A stretch of DNA of 20,206 bases from SVTX01 sp045659745. GTDB taxonomy: Bacteria > Bacillota > Clostridia > Oscillospirales > CAG-272. Below are positions 1-6,497 of the stretch, piece by piece. Positions within the stretch are counted from its first letter, which is position 1. The number at the start of each line of letters is the position of its first letter. A model generated the notes under the pieces. That model had not been told where the DNA came from and made no database searches. It saw only the letters and a program-made list of their open reading frames with translations. Where the stretch lies: positions 1-20,206 of the forward strand of contig JAZRCL010000101.1 of NCBI GenBank assembly GCA_045659745.1. The letters are read 5' to 3'. The translations under genes were made by a program, and so were the position numbers.

Positions 1-669
1 ATACATCATAACCAGGCGGATGCCGTAGTCAATGGCATCACGCATATTATGGGGGATCATCAATGTTGTCAGATTATTGGCTGCGACGATTTTCTCGGTA
101 GCCTCCAGAACCTTATCCGCGGTTTTGGGGTCAAGAGCGGCAGTATGCTCGTCCAAAAGCAAAAGCTGAGGCTTTCTCATTGTAGCCATAAGAAGCGTGA
201 CTGCCTGACGCTGACCGCCTGAGAACTGTCCCATTTTTGTGGAAAGTCTGTTTTCGAGTCCGAGGTCAAGCTCGCGAAGTATCTCTCTGTATCTTATTCT
301 GTCGCTTCTCTTAAGCGCCCAACCAAGTCCCCTGCGAGTGCCGCGGCACTCTGCGATAGCGAGATTATCCTCAAGCCACATATCCGTAGCCGTACCCATT
401 CTTGGGTCCTGGAAAACGCGTCCTATATATTTTGCTCTCTTGTGTTCGGGGAGCTTTGTCACGTCAACTCCGCCTATTTTTATGTGTCCACCGTCTACGG
501 GATACACGCCTGCCACGAGATTGAGCATAGTAGATTTACCTGCTCCGTTTCCGCCGATGACTGTCACGAAGTCGCCCTCGTTGAGCGTGAGCGAAAGTCC
601 GTCAAATACCATCTTCTCATTTGCAGTGCCAACGTTAAAGGTTTTGGAAATGTTTGATATTTCAAGCAT
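1..669 (-). CDS. ABC importer ATPase, TrpZ-like (COG1101 type), partial
   Basis: This is the cytoplasmic ATPase of the importer whose permease and lipoprotein lie just upstream. The 223 visible residues hold Walker A GGNGAGKST (39-47), the signature FSGGQ (149-153), Walker B LLLLDE (D173, E174) and the H-loop His207. The stretch DEHTAALDPK after Walker B is typical of the ATPases paired with TrpX/TrpY-type proteins. The frame is still open at base 1, so the C-terminus is missing. The start at 669 is chosen because AAGGAGGG lies about 8 nt before it and because it overlaps the permease stop by 8 nt, which indicates translational coupling. The substrate is inferred from the family (an aromatic amino acid or related small molecule) and is not visible in the sequence. 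Confidence 0.9.
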   Translation of the reverse strand, partial: MLEISNISKTFNVGTANEKMVFDGLSLTLNEGDFVTVIGGNGAGKSTMLNLVAGVYPVDGGHIKIGGVDVTKLPEHKRAKYIGRVFQDPRMGTATDMWLEDNLAIAECRGTRRGLGWALKRSDRIRYREILRELDLGLENRLSTKMGQFSGGQRQAVTLLMATMRKPQLLLLDEHTAALDPKTADKVLEATEKIVAANNLTTLMIPHNMRDAIDYGIRLVMMY

Positions 670-1597
670 TCTTGTGTCCCTCCTTCTTCTTGGCCTTGGA
701 AAAATACGTCTTCTTGATATAGGGGAGTCCAAGGAAGAGCGCAACCACGATAGCGGAAAGCATCTTGAAGTATTCCGTGGGCAAACCTATAAAGATTACC
801 GTCTGATATACGAACCAGTATATAATACCGCCGCAAAGCACGCATATCTGCTTTACAACATAAGGCGTGTTGAAGCGCGCACAGAGTGCCTCGCCTATAA
901 CTATCGCCGCAAGTCCGTAAACTATCGCGCCTCGTCCCATATCAACCGACGCGCCGCCCTGCTGCTGAACGAGAAGCGAGCCGGCAAGAGCAACAACGCC
1001 GTTGGAAATAGCAAGACCTACTACCTTTGTAAGATTTGTGTTTATTCCCTGCGCGCGGCTCATGTTGAGATTGTTTCCCGTGGCTCTTACCGCGGCACCG
1101 AATTTTGTGCCGAGGAAAAGATACAGCGCAAGTATAACTACCGCGCAAAATGCGGCAAGTATACCGAGTGTTACGAATATTTTTCCATTTGATATAGCAA
1201 CGTCCGAGGAGATAAGAAGCTTGTCTCCGAACTTAAGTCTGGGCAGACCGAGGTTTGCCTTACCGCCAAGTATGAGAAGGTTAGCCGACCAGAGCATAAG
1301 CTGTGTCAAAATTCCCGAAAGTATTGCGGGAATTCCCAACAATACGTGTATAATGCCCGTGACCGTTCCCGCAATAATTCCTGCAAGAAGAGCGCAGAGC
1401 ATAGCCACCCAAATATTCACTCCGTTTGTGACAAGCACAGCGCACACCGCCGCACCCGTTGCTATTGAGCCGTCAACCGTAAGGTCTGCGACGTCAAGTA
1501 TCTTGTACGTCATATATACGCCGACCGCCATCAAGCCCCACACAAGACCCTGCGCCGCCGCGCCGGGCAACGTGCCAAGCCAAGACATAATATCCAT
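662..1597 (-). CDS. ABC importer permease, TrpY-like (COG4120 type)
   Basis: A 311-residue, highly hydrophobic inner-membrane protein with about eight to nine predicted membrane segments, in the branched-chain amino acid/sugar permease superfamily. It carries the motif TVDGSIATGAAV (about 41-52), typical of this permease group, and a basic C-terminal tail (KKTYFSKAKKKEG). It is the translocation pore for substrate delivered by the lipoprotein encoded upstream. AAAGGA lies about 10 nt before the start. A second ATG three codons later is a possible alternative. The gene lies between the lipoprotein gene (109-nt gap holding a hairpin) and the ATPase gene (8-nt overlap), giving the order lipoprotein-permease-ATPase usual for TrpXYZ systems. 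Family assignment is confident; substrate is inference. Confidence 0.9.
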   Translation of the reverse strand: MDIMSWLGTLPGAAAQGLVWGLMAVGVYMTYKILDVADLTVDGSIATGAAVCAVLVTNGVNIWVAMLCALLAGIIAGTVTGIIHVLLGIPAILSGILTQLMLWSANLLILGGKANLGLPRLKFGDKLLISSDVAISNGKIFVTLGILAAFCAVVILALYLFLGTKFGAAVRATGNNLNMSRAQGINTNLTKVVGLAISNGVVALAGSLLVQQQGGASVDMGRGAIVYGLAAIVIGEALCARFNTPYVVKQICVLCGGIIYWFVYQTVIFIGLPTEYFKMLSAIVVALFLGLPYIKKTYFSKAKKKEGHKNA

Positions 1598-1654
1598 CTG
1601 TTAGATTTCCTTTCATTTCTTGTTTGCCAAGGCTGTCCCTTGGTAAAATTAACA

Positions 1655-1686
1655 ATTTGTGCTTTACCCTGCGGTAAAGCACAAAT
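1655..1686 (-). terminator. Intercistronic hairpin between lipoprotein and permease genes
   Basis: Bases 1655-1668 and 1673-1686 form a perfect 14-bp stem with a 4-nt loop. On the minus strand the stem is followed by TGTTAATTTTACC, only a weak U-tract. A second small hairpin (CCAAGG 1627-1632 with CCTTGG 1638-1643) lies just downstream. Such structures after a binding-protein gene often protect the upstream mRNA or partly stop transcription, so that binding protein is made in excess over permease. That role is inferred; the stem is directly visible. Confidence 0.6.
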
Positions 1687-1705
1687 CTCTTTATTTAAGC
1701 TGAAA

Positions 1706-2686
1706 TTATCCGATAGCTATGTATCCCAAAGCCTCAAGAGCATCAGTATCTATGCCGAGCTGCTCGCACTTTTCGGGATTGTACATCTTTGTAAAGTTGG
1801 CCGCGCTCTGAATCGGCATCTCGGAAATGTTAGCCTCGCCCTTGAGAATCTTTACTGCCATCTTACCCGTAGCTACGCCAAGCTCGTAATAGTCGATAGA
1901 AAGAGTTGCAACTCCGCAGCCCGAGCAAATACCGGACTCACCCGTAATAACGGGGGTGTCACCTACCGCGCCGTCAATAACGTCGGGAGAGTTTGCCGCA
2001 AGGTTATCTGTGGGAACGTAAAGAACGTCTGCCCATGCCGCAGCCGCTGCGGAAACAGAGCCCATTTCGGTAGCGTCCGTATAACCGAACTTCTGGCACT
2101 CAATATTCTTGCCCTCAAGGTATTCCTTAACTACGGATACCTGATACTCGGAGTTAGGCTCAGACGCGCAGTAAAGAAGTCCAACCTTCTCAGTCTCAGG
2201 GAAGAGCTCAAGAATAATATCTGCCTGCTTGTCAAGGGGAGCAAGGTCGGTAGTTCCCGATACGTTGCCGCCAATAGTTCCGTTGAAGGAATCAAGCTGG
2301 AGAGCCGTCATATAGTCGGTGATGGAGGTTCCAAGAACGGGAATGTCGGATGTGCCGTTAACTGCCGCCTGAAGTGCCGCAGTAGCGTTTCCGAGAATGA
2401 GATCGACCTTCTTATTTACGAGGTCGTTTACTATTGTCGTGCAGACGGAGGGTTCTCCGTTTGCATTGTTTTCAATAAACTCAACGTTCTCTGCGCCAAG
2501 CTCTGCAACTATAGCATCCTTAAAGCCCTGTGTTGCCGCATCAAGAGCAGGATGCTGAACAAGCTGACAAATTCCTACTGTATATTTTCCATCGTCCTTT
2601 GTCTGATCGCAGGACGCAAAAACAAGTGTCATGCTTGCCACCATACAAAGAACAAGTGTGAGTGAAATAAGCTTTTTGAGTTTCAT
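1706..2686 (-). CDS. ABC importer substrate-binding lipoprotein, TrpX-like (COG2984 type)
   Basis: A 326-residue extracellular binding protein anchored as a lipoprotein. The signal peptide has a Lys-rich start, a hydrophobic core and the lipobox FASC, with the acylated Cys at 26. The mature part begins YTVGICQLVQHPALDAATQGF, the opening of the periplasmic-binding family found with TrpXYZ transporters. Other family-typical stretches are LILGNATAALQAA and VPVLGTSITDY-like (IPVLGTSITDY). Length matches the family (about 320-340). It is the first gene of the lipoprotein-permease-ATPase unit and has its own consensus promoter (2752-2780) with a 5' leader of only about 60 nt, so no T-box fits. Members in other Gram-positives bind tryptophan or tyrosine. 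The ligand here is not proven. Confidence 0.9.
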   Translation of the reverse strand: MKLKKLISLTLVLCMVASMTLVFASCDQTKDDGKYTVGICQLVQHPALDAATQGFKDAIVAELGAENVEFIENNANGEPSVCTTIVNDLVNKKVDLILGNATAALQAAVNGTSDIPVLGTSITDYMTALQLDSFNGTIGGNVSGTTDLAPLDKQADIILELFPETEKVGLLYCASEPNSEYQVSVVKEYLEGKNIECQKFGYTDATEMGSVSAAAAAWADVLYVPTDNLAANSPDVIDGAVGDTPVITGESGICSGCGVATLSIDYYELGVATGKMAVKILKGEANISEMPIQSAANFTKMYNPEKCEQLGIDTDALEALGYIAIG

Positions 2687-2751
2687 AACCGTGTCTCCGT
2701 GTTTAAGATTTTTGCTTTAGATATTCTCTAATCAAATAAAAATATACATCA

Positions 2752-2780
2752 ATTATATCACCGTACCCCTTTGTTGTCAA
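2752..2780 (-). promoter_or_regulatory. Sigma-70/SigA promoter of the TrpXYZ-like operon
   Basis: On the minus strand TTGACA (2775-2780), a 17-bp spacer and TATAAT (2752-2757), a perfect consensus match. Predicted transcription starts near 2745, leaving about 58 nt of leader before the lipoprotein ATG. Confidence 0.85.
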
Positions 2781-2789
2781 CAAAATTCT

Positions 2790-2836
2790 GCAAAAAGCAA
2801 AATTTTGGACGATGTTCACAAAAAACACCGTCCAAA
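2790..2836 (-). terminator. Terminator of the cytidylate-kinase-like gene
   Basis: Bases 2804-2816 pair with 2824-2836 (13 bp including one G-U), with a 7-nt loop. On the minus strand the stem is followed by ATTTTGCTTTTTG. It lies 16 nt after the kinase-like gene and just before the next gene's promoter, so it separates the two transcription units. Confidence 0.8.
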
Positions 2837-2851
2837 CTTATTTATTTCATT

Positions 2852-3454
2852 TTATCCCTTGGCTATATCTACAATTATGTCAACACACTTGTCAATACCT
2901 ATTTTTGCTGAGTCGAGAGAAATGTCGTAGTTCTCGCAAAGACCCCAGTCGCGCATCGTGAACGAGCGGTAGAACACTCTTCTCTTTGTGTCCTTGTCTC
3001 TAAGTCTGTCCTCAATCTTTTTATCTGTCTCGCCGTAAAGCTTTACAACTCTCTCGGCGCGGCTCTTGATGTCTGCGCGGATAAAAACGTGCAAACAGTC
3101 CTCTCTGTCACGGAGTATGTAGTCAGCTCCGCGTCCTACGATAACGCAGTTGCCCTCCTCCGCAATCGACTTGATAACGTTTGACTGCGCTATCTGCACT
3201 TGATTTGCAAAGGAAAGTCCACCGTACGCATCGCCTCCCGCGTTAACAGCAATAGAGTACAAAAAGCTGTTTTTGTGAGTTGCATACTCGTCGTATTTTT
3301 CAACTATCTCCTTGGAAAGTCCGCTCTGCTCGGCGACCTGCATAATGATCTCCTGATCATAAAACTTATATCCAAGTTTTTCTGCGACCGCACGGCCTAT
3401 GCTTCTGCCTCCGCTTCCGAATTCACGGCTTATGGTGATTATTGTTTTTGACAT
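2852..3454 (-). CDS. Cytidylate kinase-like family protein
   Basis: A 200-residue P-loop protein of the Cytidylate_kin2 family. The N-terminus reads ITISREFGSGGRSIG, with the nucleotide-binding loop GSGGRS at 13-18. NCVIVGRGADYIL and VFIRADIKSRAERV follow, and an Arg-rich lid-like region DRLRDKDTKRRVFY. Family members are annotated as AAA/cytidylate kinase-like, but the true substrate is mostly unknown. This is not the canonical Cmk, which is longer in its NMP-binding part. GGAGGG lies about 8 nt before the ATG, and a strong promoter lies at 3499-3527. It is transcribed alone, ending at a terminator 16 nt downstream. Family confident, substrate unknown. Confidence 0.88.
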   Translation of the reverse strand: MSKTIITISREFGSGGRSIGRAVAEKLGYKFYDQEIIMQVAEQSGLSKEIVEKYDEYATHKNSFLYSIAVNAGGDAYGGLSFANQVQIAQSNVIKSIAEEGNCVIVGRGADYILRDREDCLHVFIRADIKSRAERVVKLYGETDKKIEDRLRDKDTKRRVFYRSFTMRDWGLCENYDISLDSAKIGIDKCVDIIVDIAKG

Positions 3455-3498
3455 ACAAGTTACCCTCCCAATACGTGAAAATACTTATTTACACTTAT

Positions 3499-3527
3499 AT
3501 TTTACCATATATATATTGAATTGTCAA
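3499..3527 (-). promoter_or_regulatory. Promoter of the cytidylate-kinase-like gene
   Basis: On the minus strand TTGACA (3522-3527), 17-bp AT-rich spacer, TAAAAT (3499-3504). The -35 lies inside the inverted repeat GTCAA-TGAG-TTGAC (3523-3536). Confidence 0.8.
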
Positions 3528-3570
3528 TGAGTTGACGATATATCTCGCGTGTTTTTTTGGCGCTGGCGTG

Positions 3571-3599
3571 TTGACAAAACCAAAGTTTAGTGATATCAT
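3571..3599 (+). promoter_or_regulatory. Promoter of the small membrane protein-mntP unit
   Basis: TTGACA (3571-3576), 17-bp spacer, TATCAT (3594-3599). Predicted transcription start is about 3606, so the in-frame ATG at 3603 would not be on the mRNA; this places the translation start at 3630. Confidence 0.75.
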
Positions 3600-3629
3600 T
3601 ATATGAACGTAATCTCAGGGGGTGAAAAA

Positions 3630-4142
3630 ATGCAGAGCGAGAAAAAAGTAATTCTTCCCTTTAACTTGGGACTTATAATAACCGCATCGACTTTTGCTTT
3701 GGCGGCATCGGTATTGCTTATAGTATCTATTGCTATGTCATACGCCTTTCTTATTCCTCTGTCGGTAGCCCTGTTTATTGCTGCGACGTCCACAATGATA
3801 CAGAACAAAAGAATACTCCTTGAGAAAAATTTTATCACTGTTCATCACTTTATGGGCATTATAAAGGATGTGCGGATATCACCCGTCGAATGTGGCTTGT
3901 TTATAAACGAAAGCGCCCTATTTCAAAAGCCCGTCTATATTGACAAGCGGGTAATTCGCGCAGACATTTCCCCCGATTCGAAAAAATATATTTATATATC
4001 CGAGTATGTTCTCTCCAAAGAGGAGCAGGAGGGCTCACAGTATATCCACGGCGAGCCATTGCTTATCCTGCCTTACTCAAAGGAACTGTACTCTTCCCTT
4101 GCCAAAGTATTTGAGTTCAACTGCGAGCCCTTTGGCAAATAA
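3630..4142 (+). CDS. Small membrane protein of unknown function
   Basis: A 170-residue protein that I do not recognise. Two adjacent hydrophobic segments (about 13-37 and 38-55) form a membrane hairpin. They are followed by a soluble C-terminal part of about 110 residues, rich in short beta-like stretches (FITVHHFMGIIKDVRI, KKYIYISEYVL, PLLILPY). This layout resembles small bacterial PH-like membrane proteins, which is a guess from architecture only. The start is set at 3630 because AGGGGGTG lies just before it. An in-frame ATG at 3603 lies upstream of the predicted transcription start and lacks a ribosome site. mntP follows after 32 nt with no promoter or terminator between, so the two are probably cotranscribed. 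Confidence 0.75.
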   Translation: MQSEKKVILPFNLGLIITASTFALAASVLLIVSIAMSYAFLIPLSVALFIAATSTMIQNKRILLEKNFITVHHFMGIIKDVRISPVECGLFINESALFQKPVYIDKRVIRADISPDSKKYIYISEYVLSKEEQEGSQYIHGEPLLILPYSKELYSSLAKVFEFNCEPFGK

Positions 4143-4174
4143 AATATTTCAAAAACTAATTTCAGAGGATTATA

Positions 4175-4795
4175 ATGGGAATAACCGAACTTTTTATAAC
4201 GGCTCTCGCGCTCGCGATGGACGCCTTTGCGATTTCTATCTGTAAAGGTCTCTCGGCGGGCAGAGCAACCTTCAAAAACACCGTCACCGTCGGTCTTTAT
4301 TTCGGTGGATTTCAGGCTATAATGCCCCTTTTGGGCTATTTTTTGGGAAGAACCTTCTCGTCTCTTATATCAAACGTCGCCCCGCTCGTAGCATTCGCGC
4401 TATTACTCATAATAGGCATAAATATGATCCGCGAGTCCTTTGGATGCGAGGAATGTACGGATGCGGATTTCACATTTAAGGCAATGTTCCCTCTGGCAAT
4501 CGCCACGAGTATTGACGCGTTGGCGGTAGGTGTCAGCTTCTCTATGCTTGAGGACACCAACATTGTTTTGGCAATAGCACTTATAGGAGTTATTACGTTT
4601 ATTATGTGCGTAATAGGTGTTAAGATCGGTGCAGTATTCGGAGCAAAATTCCAGCACCTCGCAGAGCGCGCGGGCGGAATTGTACTTATAGTCATAAGCC
4701 TTAAAATTCTGCTTGAATATATTTTTGAAAAGACGCTCGCCGCAAACGGACTTATAGACGGCTTCAAGCTGTTGTTTGAAAGAATTTTTTCTTAA
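4175..4795 (+). CDS. mntP: Manganese efflux pump MntP
   Basis: A 206-residue integral membrane protein of the MntP (former DUF204) family, which exports Mn2+ and prevents manganese toxicity. Two related halves each carry a conserved Asp in a membrane helix: ALAMDAFAIS (Asp16) and ATSIDALAVG (Asp114), residues placed like the essential aspartates of E. coli MntP. About six membrane segments are visible. It is slightly longer than typical (about 185-190) through the C-terminal extension. AGAGGA precedes the ATG. No yybP-ykoY manganese riboswitch can fit in the 32 nt before it, and none is visible in the short leader of the upstream gene. Expression therefore probably comes from the promoter at 3571-3599. 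A strong terminator follows at once. Confidence 0.92.
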   Translation: MGITELFITALALAMDAFAISICKGLSAGRATFKNTVTVGLYFGGFQAIMPLLGYFLGRTFSSLISNVAPLVAFALLLIIGINMIRESFGCEECTDADFTFKAMFPLAIATSIDALAVGVSFSMLEDTNIVLAIALIGVITFIMCVIGVKIGAVFGAKFQHLAERAGGIVLIVISLKILLEYIFEKTLAANGLIDGFKLLFERIFS

Positions 4796-4803
4796 CTTAA
4801 AAT

Positions 4804-4837
4804 AAAAAGAGGTTGCCGCACGGCGACCTCTTTTTTT
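4804..4837 (+). terminator. Rho-independent terminator after mntP
   Basis: AGAGGTTGCC (4808-4817) pairs with GGCGACCTCT (4822-4831), one G-U, loop GCAC, flanked by A5 on the left and T7 on the right. It lies 9 nt after the mntP stop. About 170 nt of gene-free DNA follow before the next promoter, in which I see only a short CTTTG/CAAAG hairpin near 4972. Confidence 0.9.
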
Positions 4838-5005
4838 ACACAACACAACCTTTGCCAGCTCCGACAATATATCCGAGGTCAATTTTGTATTTTGTCGAAA
4901 ACTTTTTTGCGTCGAAAACAGGCAGGTGCAATCAAAGCGGCTCGTATTTGCTCGCAGGGGGTTTTTCTTTGTGTACAAAGGGATTTTTATGTCAATGAGT
5001 TTTTA

Positions 5006-5034
5006 TTGACTGTATGCATACATCTTGATATAAT
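5006..5034 (+). promoter_or_regulatory. Promoter of the LRR lipoprotein with an internal palindrome
   Basis: TTGACT (5006-5011), 17-bp spacer, TATAAT (5029-5034). The perfect 12-bp palindrome TGTATGCATACA occupies 5011-5022, between -35 and -10. A further inverted repeat, GTCAAT (4991-4996) with ATTGAC (5005-5010), overlaps the -35. Both are good operator candidates; the regulator is unknown. Confidence 0.8.
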
Positions 5035-5069
5035 TGGTTCACCGATAAAAACGAAAGGACGTTAAAAAA

Positions 5070-5846
5070 ATGAAAAAACACACTCTTACCGCCACGATTG
5101 CAGGCATGCTTGCATTGATACTTATTTTGTCAATGAGTGCTTGCGCTAAGACCAAGGTAAAGAACGAACAACCCACAAATACTCTTGAGACGCCTACATA
5201 TCTTGAAGGCGAGACTCCATCTGATAATAGCTCTGGTGAGCTTCCCACCCAAAACTCAAGCGAAACACCCACCGAATCACCCTCCACCACTCCCACAGAG
5301 CAACCGACCGAGGAACCCACAGAAGTGCCCACAGAACCTGCACCATCCCTTGAGTATAAATCGTATGGAAACGGCACATGCTCGGTGGTTGGTATAGGCG
5401 ACATTGACGACCTTTATATCGTCATTCCCGAAAAGAGTCCCGAGGGTGACGTCGTCACCACCATTGATGCGAGCGCATTCAAGGGCAATTCCAACATCAC
5501 CGTCGTTCAAATATCCTCCACAGTTTACTCTATAGGTGATATGGCGTTTGCTGATTGCAAGAATCTTGTCCACATAGCCGTTGACGAGAAAAATGCACAT
5601 TATCGAGACGTTGACGGTGTCTTGTTTGACATTTCTCAGACGACTCTCATCGCGTATCCCGCGGCAAAGGCGGCGACCTCTCTCCTTCTCCCTGACACAA
5701 TAACTACAATAAACAACATGGCACTTTACGGCTGCGACAATCTCAAAATGATAAGGTTTGAGGGCACTGTTGAGCAGTGGGCAAGCGTATCCATCGGTGA
5801 GAAGAATTACGGTCTTTACACCGCATCTCTCGCATTTGGCAAATAA
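5070..5846 (+). CDS. BspA-type leucine-rich repeat lipoprotein
   Basis: A 258-residue surface protein. The signal peptide ends in MSAC, Cys25 being the likely lipidation site (Met at -3 is a slightly unusual lipobox). Residues about 34-95 form a Thr/Pro/Glu/Ser-rich linker with repeated TPTE/EPTE units, probably a cell-wall spacer. The C-terminal 150 residues carry LRR_5-type repeats: ASAFKGNSNITVVQI, DMAFADCKNLVHIAV, MALYGCDNLKMIRF. These include an interrupting YRDVDGVLFD segment typical of BspA-like proteins. Such domains serve adhesion or protein binding outside the cell; the partner is unknown. AAAGGA lies 10 nt before the ATG. It has its own promoter and no terminator of its own was seen: the next promoter begins 7 nt after the stop. 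Confidence 0.88.
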   Translation: MKKHTLTATIAGMLALILILSMSACAKTKVKNEQPTNTLETPTYLEGETPSDNSSGELPTQNSSETPTESPSTTPTEQPTEEPTEVPTEPAPSLEYKSYGNGTCSVVGIGDIDDLYIVIPEKSPEGDVVTTIDASAFKGNSNITVVQISSTVYSIGDMAFADCKNLVHIAVDEKNAHYRDVDGVLFDISQTTLIAYPAAKAATSLLLPDTITTINNMALYGCDNLKMIRFEGTVEQWASVSIGEKNYGLYTASLAFGK

Positions 5847-5852
5847 ACACTC

Positions 5853-5881
5853 TTGACGGGGAGATGAACTCGTGGTATACT
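5853..5881 (+). promoter_or_regulatory. Promoter of the rhodopsin-transducer homolog
   Basis: TTGACG (5853-5858), 17-bp spacer, TATACT (5876-5881), about 34 nt upstream of the start codon and immediately after the LRR gene's stop. Confidence 0.8.
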
Positions 5882-5915
5882 TTATGTGTAAAACAATTTA
5901 TGTGAGGTATATCTT

Positions 5916-6272
5916 ATGTACGGAAAAAATACTTGGCTTATCCCCGACGGATTTATGAGCAGCACCACAAAAGGTGATTACGTCAGCCACGAGGCTGTTT
6001 GCGTGCTCAATCTCTCGGGTGAAACGGCAAAAATAAAGCTTACGGTCTTCTTTGAGGATGCAGAGCCTCTTCGTAATTTCGAGGCGGAATGCGCGCACGA
6101 GCGCACACACCATATCCGTCTTGATAAAATCAAAAATGCAGACGGAGTCTCAATCCCCAAGGAAAAGCCTTATGCGATTCTGGTCGAGAGCGACAGACCT
6201 ATCGTGGTACAGGCTTCCCGTCTTGACGTCTCCCAGCCCGAATACTCGCTGATGACGACTATTGCGTATTGA
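5916..6272 (+). CDS. Anabaena sensory rhodopsin transducer (ASRT) family protein
   Basis: A 118-residue soluble protein with no signal peptide or membrane segment. From memory of the Anabaena transducer, several stretches match closely: SHEAVCVLN (family SHETVCILN), a hydrophobic strand LTVFFEDAEPL (ITIYYSDKEPV), HIRLD, and the C-terminal block PIVVQASRLD followed by QPEYSLMTTIAY (family PIVVQHTRLD and ENALLSTIAY). Length (about 120-125) also fits. In Anabaena the protein couples to a photoreceptor. The wider family is a small beta-sandwich thought to bind small molecules such as sugars. No rhodopsin gene is near, so a light role is unlikely here. TGAGGT precedes the ATG, and the gene has its own promoter and terminator, so it is monocistronic. 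Family confident; function unknown. Confidence 0.87.
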   Translation: MYGKNTWLIPDGFMSSTTKGDYVSHEAVCVLNLSGETAKIKLTVFFEDAEPLRNFEAECAHERTHHIRLDKIKNADGVSIPKEKPYAILVESDRPIVVQASRLDVSQPEYSLMTTIAY

Positions 6273-6286
6273 TTCCTGTTTTTTGA

Positions 6287-6330
6287 AAAACACGGCATAT
6301 TCCCAAAGGAGATATGCCGTGTTTTGCTTT
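6287..6330 (+). terminator. Terminator after the ASRT-family gene
   Basis: Perfect 14-bp stem (6287-6300 with 6312-6325), 11-nt loop, with a TTTT end followed by GCTTTT. It starts 15 nt after the stop codon. Confidence 0.9.
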
Positions 6331-6431
6331 TATGAGTGCAAACCTCTTCGTCAAAATTGTCAAAAATTGCTATGTATTTTGGTAATATCGCCAAAAAATG
6401 CAACTTTCCACTTCTAAGATTGCAAAAAGCC

Positions 6432-6460
6432 TTGAATTCTTATTCCTTCTATGATACAAT
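6432..6460 (+). promoter_or_regulatory. Promoter of the M3 peptidase gene
   Basis: TTGAAT (6432-6437), 17-bp spacer, TACAAT (6455-6460). A good AAAGGAG ribosome site follows at 6484-6490. Confidence 0.7.
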
Positions 6461-6497
6461 ACCTCTATACTAAAATTTGTAGCAAAGGAGAAACGCT

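Noticed and set aside
1640..2665. Long open frame opposite the binding-lipoprotein gene
   Set aside because: It is antisense to a clear lipoprotein gene, lacks a family match and a ribosome site, and reads as Cys/Arg/Asn-rich noise caused by codon bias of the real gene.
2687..2790. T-box leader before the TrpXYZ-like operon
   Set aside because: The consensus promoter leaves under 60 nt of leader and the only strong hairpin belongs to the upstream gene's terminator.
4143..4174. Manganese riboswitch (yybP-ykoY) before mntP
   Set aside because: Only 32 nt separate the genes, and the upstream gene's leader is also too short; no riboswitch-like structure seen.
4841..5005. Possible small RNA or riboswitch between mntP and the LRR gene
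   Set aside because: Only a 5-bp CTTTG/CAAAG hairpin is visible and no promoter, conserved core or terminator for a separate transcript.
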